Positions 9,167 through 17,236 of a DNA stretch of 64,000 nucleotides are shown piece by piece (the first letter of the stretch is position 1; every line of letters begins with the position of its first letter). The translations under genes and the position numbers were made by a program. The stretch is from Sphingopyxis sp. Root154 (GTDB lineage Bacteria > Pseudomonadota > Alphaproteobacteria > Sphingomonadales > Sphingomonadaceae). Below the pieces are notes generated by a model, which did no database searches, had not been told where the DNA came from, and worked only from the letters and a program-made list of their open reading frames with translations. The stretch is from assembly GCF_001427105.1 (NCBI RefSeq), contig NZ_LMGI01000001.1:496001-560000 (forward strand). The letters run 5' to 3'.

Positions 9167-9897
9167 GCCGCCGGGCCCATCCGCTTGACCTCGCACGCCA
9201 GCGTATAGCCCCCGCCCCACACCGTTTTGACGATCTGCGGATGCGCGGCGTCGACCTCGATCTTCTTGCGCAGCCGGCTGACCAGATTGTCGATCGCGCG
9301 GTCGAAGATATCGGCCTCGCGCCCGCGCACCATGTCGAGCAGGCGGTCGCGGCTCATCACCTGCCGCGGATGGCGGACCAGCGCGTGGAGCAGATGATAT
9401 TCGCCCGACGACAGCGCGACCTCATTGCCTTCGCCATCGACCAGCACGCGCTCGACTTCGCGCAGCACCCAGTCGCCAAAAGCATAATAGGTGCCGCCCG
9501 GATCGAGCGCGCGCCCGCCCTGCTGCGTGCGGCGCAGCACGGTGCGGATGCGCGCGACCAGCTCGCGGGGGTTGAAGGGTTTGACGACATAATCGTCGGC
9601 GCCGATCTCCAGCCCGATGATCCGCTCGGTATCCTCGGCGCGCGCGGTCAGCAGGATGACGGGAATGCTGCTCGTCTCGCGCAAATGGCGGGTCAGCGAC
9701 AGGCCGTCCTCGCCGGGCATCATGATGTCGCTGACGACCAGGTCGACGCCCTGCGCGCGCAGCACCGATCGCGCTTCGGCGGCGCTCGCGACGTCGGTCA
9801 CCGCAAAACCCTGCGCGGTCAGATATTCTCCCAGCGGCTCGCGGATCGACGGCTCGTCATCGATCAGCAGGATGCGGGGCGTGTCGCTATCGGTCAT
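9163..9897 (-). CDS. OmpR/PhoB-family response regulator
   Basis: 244-residue DNA-binding regulator. The receiver domain has the acidic pair DDEPS, the phospho-acceptor Asp57 in VVSDIMMPG, Thr in LLTARAED and Lys in VVKPFNPREL. The C-terminal winged helix contains DNLVSRLRKKIE and VKTVWGGGYTL. The start is set at MTDSDTPRILLIDDE, after which the family N-terminus begins. It overlaps the kinase gene by 4 bases. A direct repeat about 840 bp upstream, before the EF-hand gene, is a candidate target. Confidence 0.93.
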   Translation of the reverse strand: MTDSDTPRILLIDDEPSIREPLGEYLTAQGFAVTDVASAAEARSVLRAQGVDLVVSDIMMPGEDGLSLTRHLRETSSIPVILLTARAEDTERIIGLEIGADDYVVKPFNPRELVARIRTVLRRTQQGGRALDPGGTYYAFGDWVLREVERVLVDGEGNEVALSSGEYHLLHALVRHPRQVMSRDRLLDMVRGREADIFDRAIDNLVSRLRKKIEVDAAHPQIVKTVWGGGYTLACEVKRMGPAA

Positions 9898-10038
9898 CGG
9901 GTTTCCGTCAAAAGAAATGCTAGTTCGCCCACCGGCCGGGGGGGCCGATGGGCGATAGCTGACAGGGACCGGCGCCAAAGGCAATGCCGGGAGGGGAGGA
10001 AGGCCCTACGCTTTGCCGCCGAGTCCCTGCCAAATGGC

Positions 10039-10638
10039 TTACTGGCTCGCGGGAGCGGCCGGAGCCGCGCCGCGCTTGGCGCGCCATGCGCCGCGCTGGG
10101 CCTGACGTTCCTCGGCGGTCACCTGACCATCCTTGTTCGCGTCAGCGGCGTCGAAACGCGCCAGCGCAGCGGTCTGGAACTCGGCCTGGCTGATCGCCTT
10201 GTCGCCATCGGTGTCGGCCTTGCCCATCATGCGGCCGCCCATGCCGTGGTGACCACCGCGCTTGCCATGACCGCCGCGCATGCCGTGACGCTTGCCTTCG
10301 CCGGCTTCACCGGCTTCGGCACGCTTTTCACCGCGTTCGGCGCGCTTGGCGGCACGATCGGCGCCATGCTTGTCCCATTCGGCCTTGCTGATGCTCCCAT
10401 TGCCGTCGGCGTCGAGGCTGGCGAAGATTTTCGCCTGCCGCTCGGCACGCTGCGCGGCGCGGTCGGTGGCGTCGAGTTTGCCATCCTTGTTCGCATCCAT
10501 CTTGGCGAACATCTGCGTAGCCCGGGCCTGCGCGTCGGCTCGGGTCTGCACGGCATTGCCGTCGGCGCCGGGTGCGGCAAGAACGGGCACGGCCACCAAT
10601 GCGGCGGCGAGCGTAAAGAGCGAGGTTTTCTTGTTCAC
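10039..10638 (-). CDS. Exported EF-hand calcium-binding protein
   Basis: 199 residues with a signal peptide ending near AAPGADG. It has four EF-hand loops: DANKDGKLDATD (48-59), DADGNGSISKAE (76-87), DTDGDKAISQAE (142-153) and DANKDGQVTAEE (166-177). The middle linker is rich in Gly, His and Lys/Arg (about 115-138), which could bind metals. The C-terminus is Ala/Pro-rich. It is on the same strand as, and 141 bp upstream of, the OmpR-type regulator. A tandem repeat in its own promoter region fits control by that regulator. Role is inferred to be periplasmic calcium binding or sensing. Confidence 0.88.
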   Translation of the reverse strand: MNKKTSLFTLAAALVAVPVLAAPGADGNAVQTRADAQARATQMFAKMDANKDGKLDATDRAAQRAERQAKIFASLDADGNGSISKAEWDKHGADRAAKRAERGEKRAEAGEAGEGKRHGMRGGHGKRGGHHGMGGRMMGKADTDGDKAISQAEFQTAALARFDAADANKDGQVTAEERQAQRGAWRAKRGAAPAAPASQ

Positions 10639-10738
10639 GTAACGAACTCCTTCATGGGTCTGTCCGGGAATGAGCCGGAACCCGATGAAGCCGTTCTAGG
10701 CGCGGTTTGTCCCAGCGACGTGCCGGATCGACGGAAAA

Positions 10739-10759
10739 TTGTCGCAAACTGTCGCAAAA
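10739..10759. promoter_or_regulatory. Tandem direct repeat TGTCGCAAA with 10-bp period
   Basis: TGTCGCAAA occurs at 10740-10748 and again at 10750-10758, one helical turn apart. It lies about 100 bp upstream of the EF-hand start on the minus strand. OmpR-family regulators commonly bind such same-face direct repeats. The adjacent regulator gene (9163-9897) is the obvious candidate. Binding is inferred. Confidence 0.45.
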
Positions 10760-10771
10760 ACCCCCTGCCGT

Positions 10772-11719
10772 TCATTTCGCCGCAAGCGGCACCGGGAGCA
10801 GATAAGTCATCCCCTTGGTGAAGCCGCGCGGCGCGACCGACACATGGTCCTCGTCATTCAGCACGTCCGCCCGGATTTGCAGCCCCGGATAGGCGCGCCG
10901 TTTCAGTATTTCGACCAGCGCATTGCTGTCCCCAACCATATCCACGCGCTTGTTGAAGCGCGGATCGGCGGCGCGCGCCGCTTCATATTCGCCGGTATAG
11001 ACATAGACTTTCACCGGCATGTCGCGGTTTGCTGCCGCATAGGCCTTTTCCAGCGCGAACATATGCCGCTTGCCGTACCAAAGCGACGGGCTTCCCAGGA
11101 TATAGCCGCTGAACATTTCGGGTTCGGTGAACAATATCTGTGTCCCCAGAAGGGCACCGTAGGAATGGCCGAGAAACAGCTTTTGCCGGGAATCGGTTCG
11201 ATAGCGGCGCGCAACAAAAGGCATAGCCTGATCGCGCAAATAGGTCTGGTATGCGGCGCCCCCGCCGTGGACCGCGTCGGCCGGCGCGTCGCTCGGCCCT
11301 TCGGCGGTCGGGGTATAGTCACGCCGCCGACTCTGCACCGGATCGTCGCCCTTGGCATAGGACAAGCCGACCAGAATGAACTCCTGCACCTTCGGGCCTT
11401 CGACGTTCAATCGCCGAGCAATTTGCCGGACGACCGGGAAGGCATAGTCGGCATCAGTGACGTAGAGCACCGGATAGGCGCGTTGTGGATCCTTTGCATA
11501 AGAGGACGGAAGGCTGACGAAGACCTGATAAACCCGACCCGAAACCGGATCAGGCACGTCCCAAACCTCGCTGCCCAGCAGGGCATAGGGTTTCCCCTGG
11601 CCTTCTTGAACGACCTGCGCCGCGACTGCCTTGCCGTCGGAACCTTCTGTAGCTGCACCGCTACATCCCCAAAGCAGCGCCACACCCAAGGCCGCCGCTG
11701 CCTTATATCCCCCTGCCAT
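10772..11719 (-). CDS. Esterase-like alpha/beta hydrolase lipoprotein
   Basis: 315 residues. A lipoprotein signal (LGVALLWGC, Cys19) directs it to the envelope. The rest fits the putative-esterase (Fes/IroE/esterase D-like) group: the nucleophile elbow is GHSYGA (Ser186), and an Asp/Glu-His pair in NDEDHVS near the C-terminus probably completes the triad. Members cleave siderophore esters, S-formylglutathione or other carboxylic esters. No siderophore genes lie nearby, so the substrate is open. The gene is transcribed toward the EF-hand gene with about 130 bp between. Confidence 0.8.
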   Translation of the reverse strand: MAGGYKAAAALGVALLWGCSGAATEGSDGKAVAAQVVQEGQGKPYALLGSEVWDVPDPVSGRVYQVFVSLPSSYAKDPQRAYPVLYVTDADYAFPVVRQIARRLNVEGPKVQEFILVGLSYAKGDDPVQSRRRDYTPTAEGPSDAPADAVHGGGAAYQTYLRDQAMPFVARRYRTDSRQKLFLGHSYGALLGTQILFTEPEMFSGYILGSPSLWYGKRHMFALEKAYAAANRDMPVKVYVYTGEYEAARAADPRFNKRVDMVGDSNALVEILKRRAYPGLQIRADVLNDEDHVSVAPRGFTKGMTYLLPVPLAAK

Positions 11720-11887
11720 CGCTGCCGAATCTCCGCCGCCCGTCCCTCACTGCCCGCCAATCCGCAATCAGCGACCGGCTGGCAATGGCACCGCGCGGCC
11801 TGAACAGGTCGGCCGTTCATGCCGCGCGGCAGAGTGTTGAAAGAGGGCAACCCGTGCTGGTCCGGCTGCCCTCCCGCGAATATGACC

Positions 11888-12115
11888 CTATGGGCTTACG
11901 GGGGAATCGTCGTCTTTGTCGGCGACCAGGATGATCGCGCCGATGCCAACCAGCAGGCCGACAAGCCCGATGATCCAGCTCGAATTGCCCTCAAGTTCGT
12001 TTTGGCCGTCCGAGCCCGACGCAGCGCGCGCGACGGGCGCTGCAGAGGCGACAACAGGCGCGACGATCATAGACGCTGCGGCGAGTGATATTGCGAGTTT
12101 CCTTAGCATGACCAT
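11888..12115 (-). CDS. Small exported single-span protein with acidic tail
   Basis: 75 residues from the ATG at 12115, which has GGAG six bases upstream; a longer open frame upstream lacks support. An N-terminal signal peptide is followed by a short linker, one membrane helix (IIGLVGLLVGIGAIILVA), and a DKDDDSPVSP tail. I do not recognise the family. The layout resembles short sphingomonad proteins of unknown role. It sits between the acylase and esterase genes on the same strand. Confidence 0.65.
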   Translation of the reverse strand: MVMLRKLAISLAAASMIVAPVVASAAPVARAASGSDGQNELEGNSSWIIGLVGLLVGIGAIILVADKDDDSPVSP

Positions 12116-12267
12116 GTCATTCTCCGTCCAAGGGAATCTACCCTGTCCCCAGCAACGTACCGCAGCATCCATCGATCCGCCACGATCGGAGCCCTGCCTT
12201 CGGTTCGCCCCCGAATTGACACGGGTGGGAGAAAATCGGCGCGCCCCCGCGCCCGGCTACGGCGCCG

Positions 12268-14541
12268 TCACTCCCTGATCCGCACCGGCTTGCCGGCCGC
12301 ATCGGCGGCGATTTCCGCCGTACCGAAGGGCAGGCGATGCCATTTCTTTTCCGAATAGAGATGCGTCTGATCGGCGAAATGCGGCGAGGCCGGATCGGGC
12401 GACTGCGAATAGCTGAGCACCGCATCGGCGACGGGACCGGCGTCATCGAACCCGACGATCTGGATATAGCTCGACCCATGATACGGCGTGATGCCGCCCG
12501 GCACCGGGTTCGACGCCTGGAAGTTGAGCACGCCCGCACCGCCCTCGCCGCCATGCACCGCGATCCGTTCCTTGCCGCGCGGCGCGAACTGGACATCACC
12601 CCAGCGCGCGTCGAGCGCGATCCCCTCCTTGTCGAGCTGCGCCGTCGCGGCGCCCAGCGCGGCGAGCAGCTTCGTCGCGGTGTCGCCGGTCGTCACCATG
12701 TCGCGGGGCGTATGAACGGGATCGGCGACGTCGAACGCCACGCCCCACAGGTCGGGGATACGGCTCGCCGCTTTCCAGAAGACGGTGAACAGATAGGCGC
12801 CGCGGCTGTCGACGTCGAACCGGCGGTCCCATCCTTCCAGCGCCTGGCATCCGCGCGCGACGTCGGACTTGCCGCGGCAGAGGCCCAGCAACCGGTCCAT
12901 CGCCAGCTCGGCCGCCAGGCTCTTGTTGGCAAAGGTCAGTTCCTTCGCCGCGGCATGATCGACCTTGACCCCCGGCTTGCCCCCCTCGCCGTTCAGCATG
13001 CGATCGAGTTCGATAAAGTTCGACCGCGTGCGCAGCGACAAGAGGCTCTCCGCGCGGCCGAGGATCGGCGACAGCGGCGCGTGCGGCATCTTGGCGTTGC
13101 TCATCCAGTAGCTGTCGTTGCTGTTCGCGACATAGTCGCGCCGCGCATAGACCGCCTGCGACGCGGCGGGCATCATTCCGGGAACGGGCGTCCCCGGTGC
13201 GGTATCCCAGTCGCACGACGATCGCGCGCCGTCGAGCAGCGTCATTCGATCCGCGGACAGCGCCGACAGCGGGGTCGCGCACGCTTTCATCTTCTCCGCC
13301 GACAAATTGGGAACCACCGTCACATCGGCGTGCAGCACGTCGCCGTTGCGGTCGGCGGCGATCGTGTTGACCCAGGGAATGCCCAGCGTTTGCTCGACCG
13401 CTGCCCGGACCTCGCCGACATTGCGCGCCCGCGCGATGCGCACCCATGTGCCCAGCGCGCGCTGGTTGCCCTTATTGCCCTCACGCACCGCAAAGGCGGT
13501 GGTGGCATTCCACGCGAGACCCGACGCGGGCAAAACCACAAGCGGGCCATAGCGTGTCGAATAGAGCGTGCGCGTCGCGGCGGCACCGCCGCCCATCGGC
13601 ACGCTGATCGTCCGCGAGGCCATTTTCTCGGACTTGCCGTCGACCAGATAGGCGGTGGGGTCCGATGGATCGATCGTCAGCTGGAACAACGTCGAATGCC
13701 GCGCCGCGGTCACCGTATGCGTCCATGCGACGTCGCGATTGAAGCCGAGGATCGGCAGCGGCGAGCCGGCGATCCCGACCCCCATGACGTCGAGCTTGCC
13801 GGGCACGGTCACATGCATCTGCCAGAATCGGTTGGGCCCGGTCCACGGGAAATGGGGATTGCCGATGACCATGCCGCGGCCGTCGGCGGTCACGTCGCCG
13901 CCGAACGCCCAGCCGTTGCTGCCCATGACCACGTCATTTTGGCCGGGCAAGGCGTCGCCGGGACGCATGGCCTGCTTGCCGCCCGGCGGCGCGGCATTGG
14001 CGATGCCGCTCGCCAGCGCCAGCGTCCCCAGGATCATGTTCTTTTCGTTGAGCCGCAGCAGGTCGTCGGTCGTGATCGGCCGCACCCACGCCTTGCCGCG
14101 GCACGCCTCGGGCACGCCCTCGGGCCCGATTTCGCGCAGCCAGCGATTATAACCGGCGACATAACCGTCGGTCGTCAGCGCCACTTCGCGCCCCTGCGCC
14201 TTCGCGCCCGCCTGCAGGCGCGGCAGGTCGATGACCGACCGGAAAAATAAATCGGACGACAGATTGTCGACGGGGGCAAAGCCCAGCACCGCTTTGGCTT
14301 CGGGGCCAAAATGAAGCGACCGCTCGCCCGCGACCGTCGCGAATTCCTCGGCGATCATGCACAGATTGTCCTGCGCATAGGCATAGCCGACGCCATAGCC
14401 CGCGCCGCGCCAGTCCTTTGCCGTGATATGCGGGATGCCGTAACTCGTCCGGACGATCGTCGCGTCGTAACGCTCCTTCGCCGCCGCCGGCATGACCAGC
14501 ATCGCGCCGGCGAGCGCCGCCGGTATCAGATATTTCGACAT
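12268..14541 (-). CDS. Penicillin acylase-family Ntn hydrolase (S45)
   Basis: 757 residues starting at MSKYLIPAALAG after GGGGGATCG. The signal peptide ends near PAAAKE. As in penicillin, cephalosporin and acyl-homoserine-lactone acylases, the precursor should self-cleave before a Ser at the new beta-chain N-terminus: MGSNGW, Ser208, followed by GNPHFPW. VAWTHTVTAARH near residue 265 matches the family pattern around the active site. The protein would act in the periplasm on an amide such as an acyl-homoserine lactone or other N-acyl compound; which one cannot be decided. No luxI or luxR homologue is seen in the window. Confidence 0.9.
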   Translation of the reverse strand: MSKYLIPAALAGAMLVMPAAAKERYDATIVRTSYGIPHITAKDWRGAGYGVGYAYAQDNLCMIAEEFATVAGERSLHFGPEAKAVLGFAPVDNLSSDLFFRSVIDLPRLQAGAKAQGREVALTTDGYVAGYNRWLREIGPEGVPEACRGKAWVRPITTDDLLRLNEKNMILGTLALASGIANAAPPGGKQAMRPGDALPGQNDVVMGSNGWAFGGDVTADGRGMVIGNPHFPWTGPNRFWQMHVTVPGKLDVMGVGIAGSPLPILGFNRDVAWTHTVTAARHSTLFQLTIDPSDPTAYLVDGKSEKMASRTISVPMGGGAAATRTLYSTRYGPLVVLPASGLAWNATTAFAVREGNKGNQRALGTWVRIARARNVGEVRAAVEQTLGIPWVNTIAADRNGDVLHADVTVVPNLSAEKMKACATPLSALSADRMTLLDGARSSCDWDTAPGTPVPGMMPAASQAVYARRDYVANSNDSYWMSNAKMPHAPLSPILGRAESLLSLRTRSNFIELDRMLNGEGGKPGVKVDHAAAKELTFANKSLAAELAMDRLLGLCRGKSDVARGCQALEGWDRRFDVDSRGAYLFTVFWKAASRIPDLWGVAFDVADPVHTPRDMVTTGDTATKLLAALGAATAQLDKEGIALDARWGDVQFAPRGKERIAVHGGEGGAGVLNFQASNPVPGGITPYHGSSYIQIVGFDDAGPVADAVLSYSQSPDPASPHFADQTHLYSEKKWHRLPFGTAEIAADAAGKPVRIRE

Positions 14542-14659
14542 CGATCCCCCTGTCGGCCCCGCGGCCGCCGTTCCTTTGGTGCGCGGTAAGTGACGGATTC
14601 GCGGCCCGAAATCCAGCACCATTTGGGCGACAAGCCATGAACTAACGGCATGGGATCGA

Positions 14660-14811
14660 GTAGCCAGAAACAGGTAAGCCCCGTCGCATTTCTGCGGCGG
14701 GGCTCCCTAGGTTCCGTCCGAAGACAGGAACCAGATTCTACCTTCTCTTTCGATCGAGTAGATCAATGAAACGCCGCAGGTTCGACGTGGTTCCCGCGGC
14801 GTCCGAATTTT
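14660..14811 (-). ncRNA. Candidate structured RNA with two strong hairpins, one capped by cUUCGg
   Basis: This gap between the DUF1328 stop and the acylase start holds no convincing gene. Read on the minus strand it has a possible stem ACGCCGC/GCGGCGT (14771-14802). Next is a nine-pair stem at 14710-14732 with one bulge and a C-UUCG-G tetraloop. Last is an 11-position stem AGCCCCGCCGC/GCGACGGGGCT (14677-14704). The UUCG loop exists only in the minus-strand transcript, which favours that strand. On the plus strand, T6 follows the first stem, so a plus-strand terminator is the alternative. GATCGAGTAG occurs twice on the plus strand, flanking the two strong stems. No known RNA family recognised. 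Confidence 0.4.
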
Positions 14812-14985
14812 TTATGTGATCTTTCGCGCCGCCGCCGATCCGAGGATCAGGAACAGGACAACGAGCGCAAGGCCGACAAAGAACAGGATCTTGGCAATCC
14901 CCGCCGCGGCACCCGCGACGCCGCCAAAGCCGAGCACTGCCGCGACCAGCGCGATCACCGCAAAGATCAAAGCCCATTTGAACAT
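14812..14985 (-). CDS. DUF1328 (YtjA-like) small membrane protein
   Basis: 57-residue protein reading [20 protein letters not shown] then a glycine/alanine hinge ([15 protein letters not shown]) and a second hydrophobic helix ending in SAAARKIT. This is the typical two-helix DUF1328 layout. AAGGAGACAACAG gives a strong Shine-Dalgarno. Family members are often stress-induced. A candidate EcfG-type promoter (15117-15141) lies about 130 bp upstream. Function unknown. Confidence 0.88.
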   Translation of the reverse strand: MFKWALIFAVIALVAAVLGFGGVAGAAAGIAKILFFVGLALVVLFLILGSAAARKIT

Positions 14986-15116
14986 CTGTTGTCTCCTTCG
15001 ATTGTCCAGAGCAGGACGCCCGGCACCGGCTTCGAAAGCCCGCGAAACAGGTCTTCCGAATGGCGAAACGGCCGGTGGCCGCGCCTCAAGTCTCTGATTG
15101 ATGTGTACGAAGGTGA

Positions 15117-15141
15117 AACGAGGGATGCCAACGAAGGTTCC
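15117..15141 (-). promoter_or_regulatory. Candidate EcfG (general stress sigma) promoter, GGAAC-N16-CGTT
   Basis: Minus-strand GGAAC at 15137-15141 and CGTT at 15117-15120, separated by 16 bases. This matches the GGAAC-N16/17-CGTT consensus for alphaproteobacterial EcfG. It points at the DUF1328 gene, leaving a leader of roughly 125 nt. Confidence 0.5.
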
Positions 15142-15226
15142 TGCCGCTCCTCGATGTCGCGACCGATAGGCTATTGCCTATTCGGCCCGCGATGCGTTTA
15201 TGCGTGCAACGATCGAGGGAGTTCTC

Positions 15227-15730
15227 ATGTATCTATCGTCTTTGAACCGGCTGCTCGCGGCTGCCGCATTGGGCAGCTGCATTCCGGCCGCCGCCTCCGC
15301 CCAGCAGGCCGAAACACCGCCCACCGAAGGCACCGCTTACCTCAACAAACAGATGGCGGCGCTCGCCGAACGCCACGGCGCCGACGGCTGGCGCGTGACG
15401 CCCAGCGGGCTGCGGTGGCGCCGGATCGCGGGCGACGGCAGCGGCGCACACCCCGGCCCGGCCGATAACGTCACCGTCCATTATGTCGGCACCTTTGCCG
15501 ATGGCCGCGAATTCGACAGCTCGGTGCGGCGCGGCGAACCGACGAGCTTCCCGCTCAACCGCGTGATCGAAGGCTGGCAGGAAGGCGTCGCGCTGATGGG
15601 CGTGGGCGATAAGGTCGAACTCGCGATCCCCTGGCAGCTCGCCTACGGCCCCGTCGGCAAGGGCCCGATCCCCGGCGGCGCAACCCTGCTGTTCACGGTC
15701 GAGCTGCTCGGCGTCGAACCGGCTGGATAA
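15227..15730 (+). CDS. Exported FKBP-type peptidyl-prolyl isomerase
   Basis: 167 residues from the ATG at 15227, preceded by GAGGGAGTTCTC; an ATG 27 bases earlier would put extra residues before the signal peptide. Cleavage is likely near ASAQQ. The C-terminal half is an FKBP domain: VTVHYVGTFADGREFDSS, then FPLNRVIEGWQEGVALMGVGDKVELAIP and YGPVGKGPIPGGATLLFTVELL. It catalyses cis-trans isomerisation of prolyl bonds in the periplasm to help folding of exported proteins. Monocistronic. Confidence 0.92.
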   Translation: MYLSSLNRLLAAAALGSCIPAAASAQQAETPPTEGTAYLNKQMAALAERHGADGWRVTPSGLRWRRIAGDGSGAHPGPADNVTVHYVGTFADGREFDSSVRRGEPTSFPLNRVIEGWQEGVALMGVGDKVELAIPWQLAYGPVGKGPIPGGATLLFTVELLGVEPAG

Positions 15731-15774
15731 CCCATAGAGGCGTCGACGAGCGCAATGGCCGAGCCACCGGCACC

Positions 15775-16467
15775 TCAGGAAGCGGCCGCACTGGGGCGCG
15801 GCTGAACGCGCAAGAGCGGAAAGACCGCCTCGAGCGGCTTGGTGTCGGGCAGCACATAGACATATCCACCCTTCTTCTGGAAAAGCGGACGAACGCTCTT
15901 GTTATAGAGCGCCAAGGGGACGTTGATACATCCGAACGTGATGCGGTTGTCGTCGATGCCGGGCGACAACATCCGCTGGCGGCGGCGTTCCTTCTGGCTG
16001 CCCTTCGGGATCGGATGGAGCGCCACCGACGTGGCATAGTCGACCCAGAGCACCCTCTGCCGTCCCGCCGCGATCCCGAATTTCGCCAGAAAACGCCCGG
16101 CGGGCGTGGTCCGCTCGGCGGGGCCGATCTCGGCGAGATCCTTCGATCCAATCCCCGGAGTGGCCTCGTCGCCGGGCGCGACGCCGATGAGCACCGGGGC
16201 GCGGCCGAGCAATTTCCCTTTGGCATCGAACAGGAACATCGATGCCGCAGGTTTGTCGATGATGATGTATGGCAAGGCGCCATTGTCGCCCGACGCGGCT
16301 ACCCAATCGGCGACCCGCGTCGCGGCTTCCGAGCGGGGTTCCGCATCCGGGGTTTCGGCACCACTTACCTGCGACGCCGCCGGCCCTGACGCTGCAGGCT
16401 CCGACAACGCCGCGGACACCGGAACGGTCAGCGCAAATCCCGCCAGCGCCGCGAAGACTTTGATCAT
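15775..16467 (-). CDS. L,D-transpeptidase (YkuD-type) family protein
   Basis: About 230 residues. I start at the ATG at 16467, giving signal peptide MIKVFAALAGFALTVPVSAA; an in-frame GTG at 16479 is the alternative. The YkuD catalytic region has His151 in ALHPIPKGS and the catalytic Cys180 in TFGCINVP, replacing the usual SxGCIRM. Such enzymes make 3-3 cross-links in peptidoglycan or attach proteins to it. The unusual insertion SQKERRRQRM between His and Cys fits the murein-transpeptidase subgroup found in sphingomonads. The neighbouring lipoprotein gene is also envelope-related. Confidence 0.82.
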   Translation of the reverse strand: MIKVFAALAGFALTVPVSAALSEPAASGPAASQVSGAETPDAEPRSEAATRVADWVAASGDNGALPYIIIDKPAASMFLFDAKGKLLGRAPVLIGVAPGDEATPGIGSKDLAEIGPAERTTPAGRFLAKFGIAAGRQRVLWVDYATSVALHPIPKGSQKERRRQRMLSPGIDDNRITFGCINVPLALYNKSVRPLFQKKGGYVYVLPDTKPLEAVFPLLRVQPRPSAAAS

Positions 16468-16489
16468 AGGTCGATGCACTCGAATGAAG

Positions 16490-16517
16490 GGCGCCGTCGC
16501 CCGCGGGCGACGGCGCC
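16490..16517. terminator. Perfect 28-base inverted repeat between lipoprotein and L,D-transpeptidase genes
   Basis: GGCGCCGTCGCCCG is followed directly by its exact reverse complement (two 14-base arms, no spacer). It lies 36 bp after the lipoprotein stop and about 20 bp before the next start. It can fold into a very stable hairpin on either strand. No T-run follows on the minus strand, so it may be an attenuating or RNA-stabilising hairpin rather than a strict terminator. Confidence 0.55.
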
Positions 16518-16553
16518 GAAAATCAGGATCTCAGCAATTACGGCCGTGCCGCA

Positions 16554-16856
16554 TCAATTGCGCGGCCGCTTCGCCTGGGCCTGCTGCATCCGCTGCTCGA
16601 TGCCATCGACGCGGCCGTTGAGCTGATCGAGGCGCTGGCCATTATTCTGCGCCTGTCCAGATGCGGCCTGCGCTTCGGTCAATGCCTGTTTCGCGGTGGC
16701 GTCGGTCGCCTGCAACTGCGCTTCGAGCGCATCGACGCGCTGGCTGACGACGGCGACCTGCTCGCGTACGAAGCCTTTCGTCGCACAGCCGCCCAGACCC
16801 AGGGAAGCGGTCAAAATCACAACCACGGGTGCTAGTTTTTTCAGAGATGGGGACAT
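16554..16856 (-). CDS. Small coiled-coil outer-membrane lipoprotein (Lpp-like layout)
   Basis: 100 residues from the ATG at 16856, which has AGGAG upstream. The lipobox LGLGGC gives lipidated Cys24. The remaining chain is a continuous heptad-like helix (VVSQRVDALEAQLQATDATAKQ, later LNGRVDGIEQRM) without an OmpA domain. It could be a Braun-lipoprotein-like spacer or a stress-induced envelope lipoprotein. A C-terminal lysine for peptidoglycan linkage is absent (end is KRPRN). A candidate EcfG promoter lies about 110 bp upstream, and the L,D-transpeptidase gene follows. Confidence 0.72.
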   Translation of the reverse strand: MSPSLKKLAPVVVILTASLGLGGCATKGFVREQVAVVSQRVDALEAQLQATDATAKQALTEAQAASGQAQNNGQRLDQLNGRVDGIEQRMQQAQAKRPRN

Positions 16857-16964
16857 AGGAATTCTCCTGATCGTTGATGCCCCCCACCCGGCCGGTCCAA
16901 GCCGAGCGACGCCGCGCAAACAACGCGATTCTGTCCGGCTGTGCATCGGTTCAGGCAGATCGAT

Positions 16965-16990
16965 AACGCCGGCATGTCGCGGCGGGTTCC
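16965..16990 (-). promoter_or_regulatory. Candidate EcfG (general stress sigma) promoter, GGAAC-N17-CGTT
   Basis: Minus-strand GGAAC at 16986-16990 and CGTT at 16965-16968 with a 17-base spacer. It is oriented toward the small lipoprotein gene starting at 16856. Confidence 0.5.
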
Positions 16991-17061
16991 GGAGCCTTGC
17001 CGGCGCAAAAAGGCTGCCAGCCAAAGCCCGGAATTACCCCGTCATCGATGCATGATTTTGG

Positions 17062-17135
17062 TGGAGCGGGTAGCGGGAATCGAACCCGCCTAGCTAGCTT
17101 GGAAGGCTAGAGCATTACCACTATGCTATACCCGC
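17062..17135 (-). tRNA. tRNA-Gly (anticodon TCC)
   Basis: 74-nt cloverleaf on the minus strand. The acceptor stem pairs GCGGGTA with TACCCGC. The anticodon arm CTAGC-CTTCCAA-GCTAG gives TCC. The T arm is GCGGG-TTCGATT-CCCGC, and CCA is encoded. It stands alone between the lipoprotein gene and dinB. Confidence 0.97.
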
Positions 17136-17236
17136 ATTCCCAAGGTCGGCGGCGATTGCCATTTTGCCACCTTTGCGTCAAGCGCTTCGTCAAGCGCGCC
17201 ATTGAGAACATCATGGCAACATGCTAAAGATGCGCC

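Noticed and set aside
7496..9208. 570-codon plus-strand open frame covering the kinase gene
   Set aside because: Antisense to a complete histidine kinase with H, N and G boxes.
12337..14250. 637-codon open frame opposite the acylase gene
   Set aside because: GC-rich codon bias opens the antisense frame; the minus-strand protein has an intact S45 active site and a signal peptide.
17062..17135. tRNA-Gly as an integration site for a mobile element
   Set aside because: No integrase gene, no direct repeat of the tRNA 3' end, and normal housekeeping genes on both sides.
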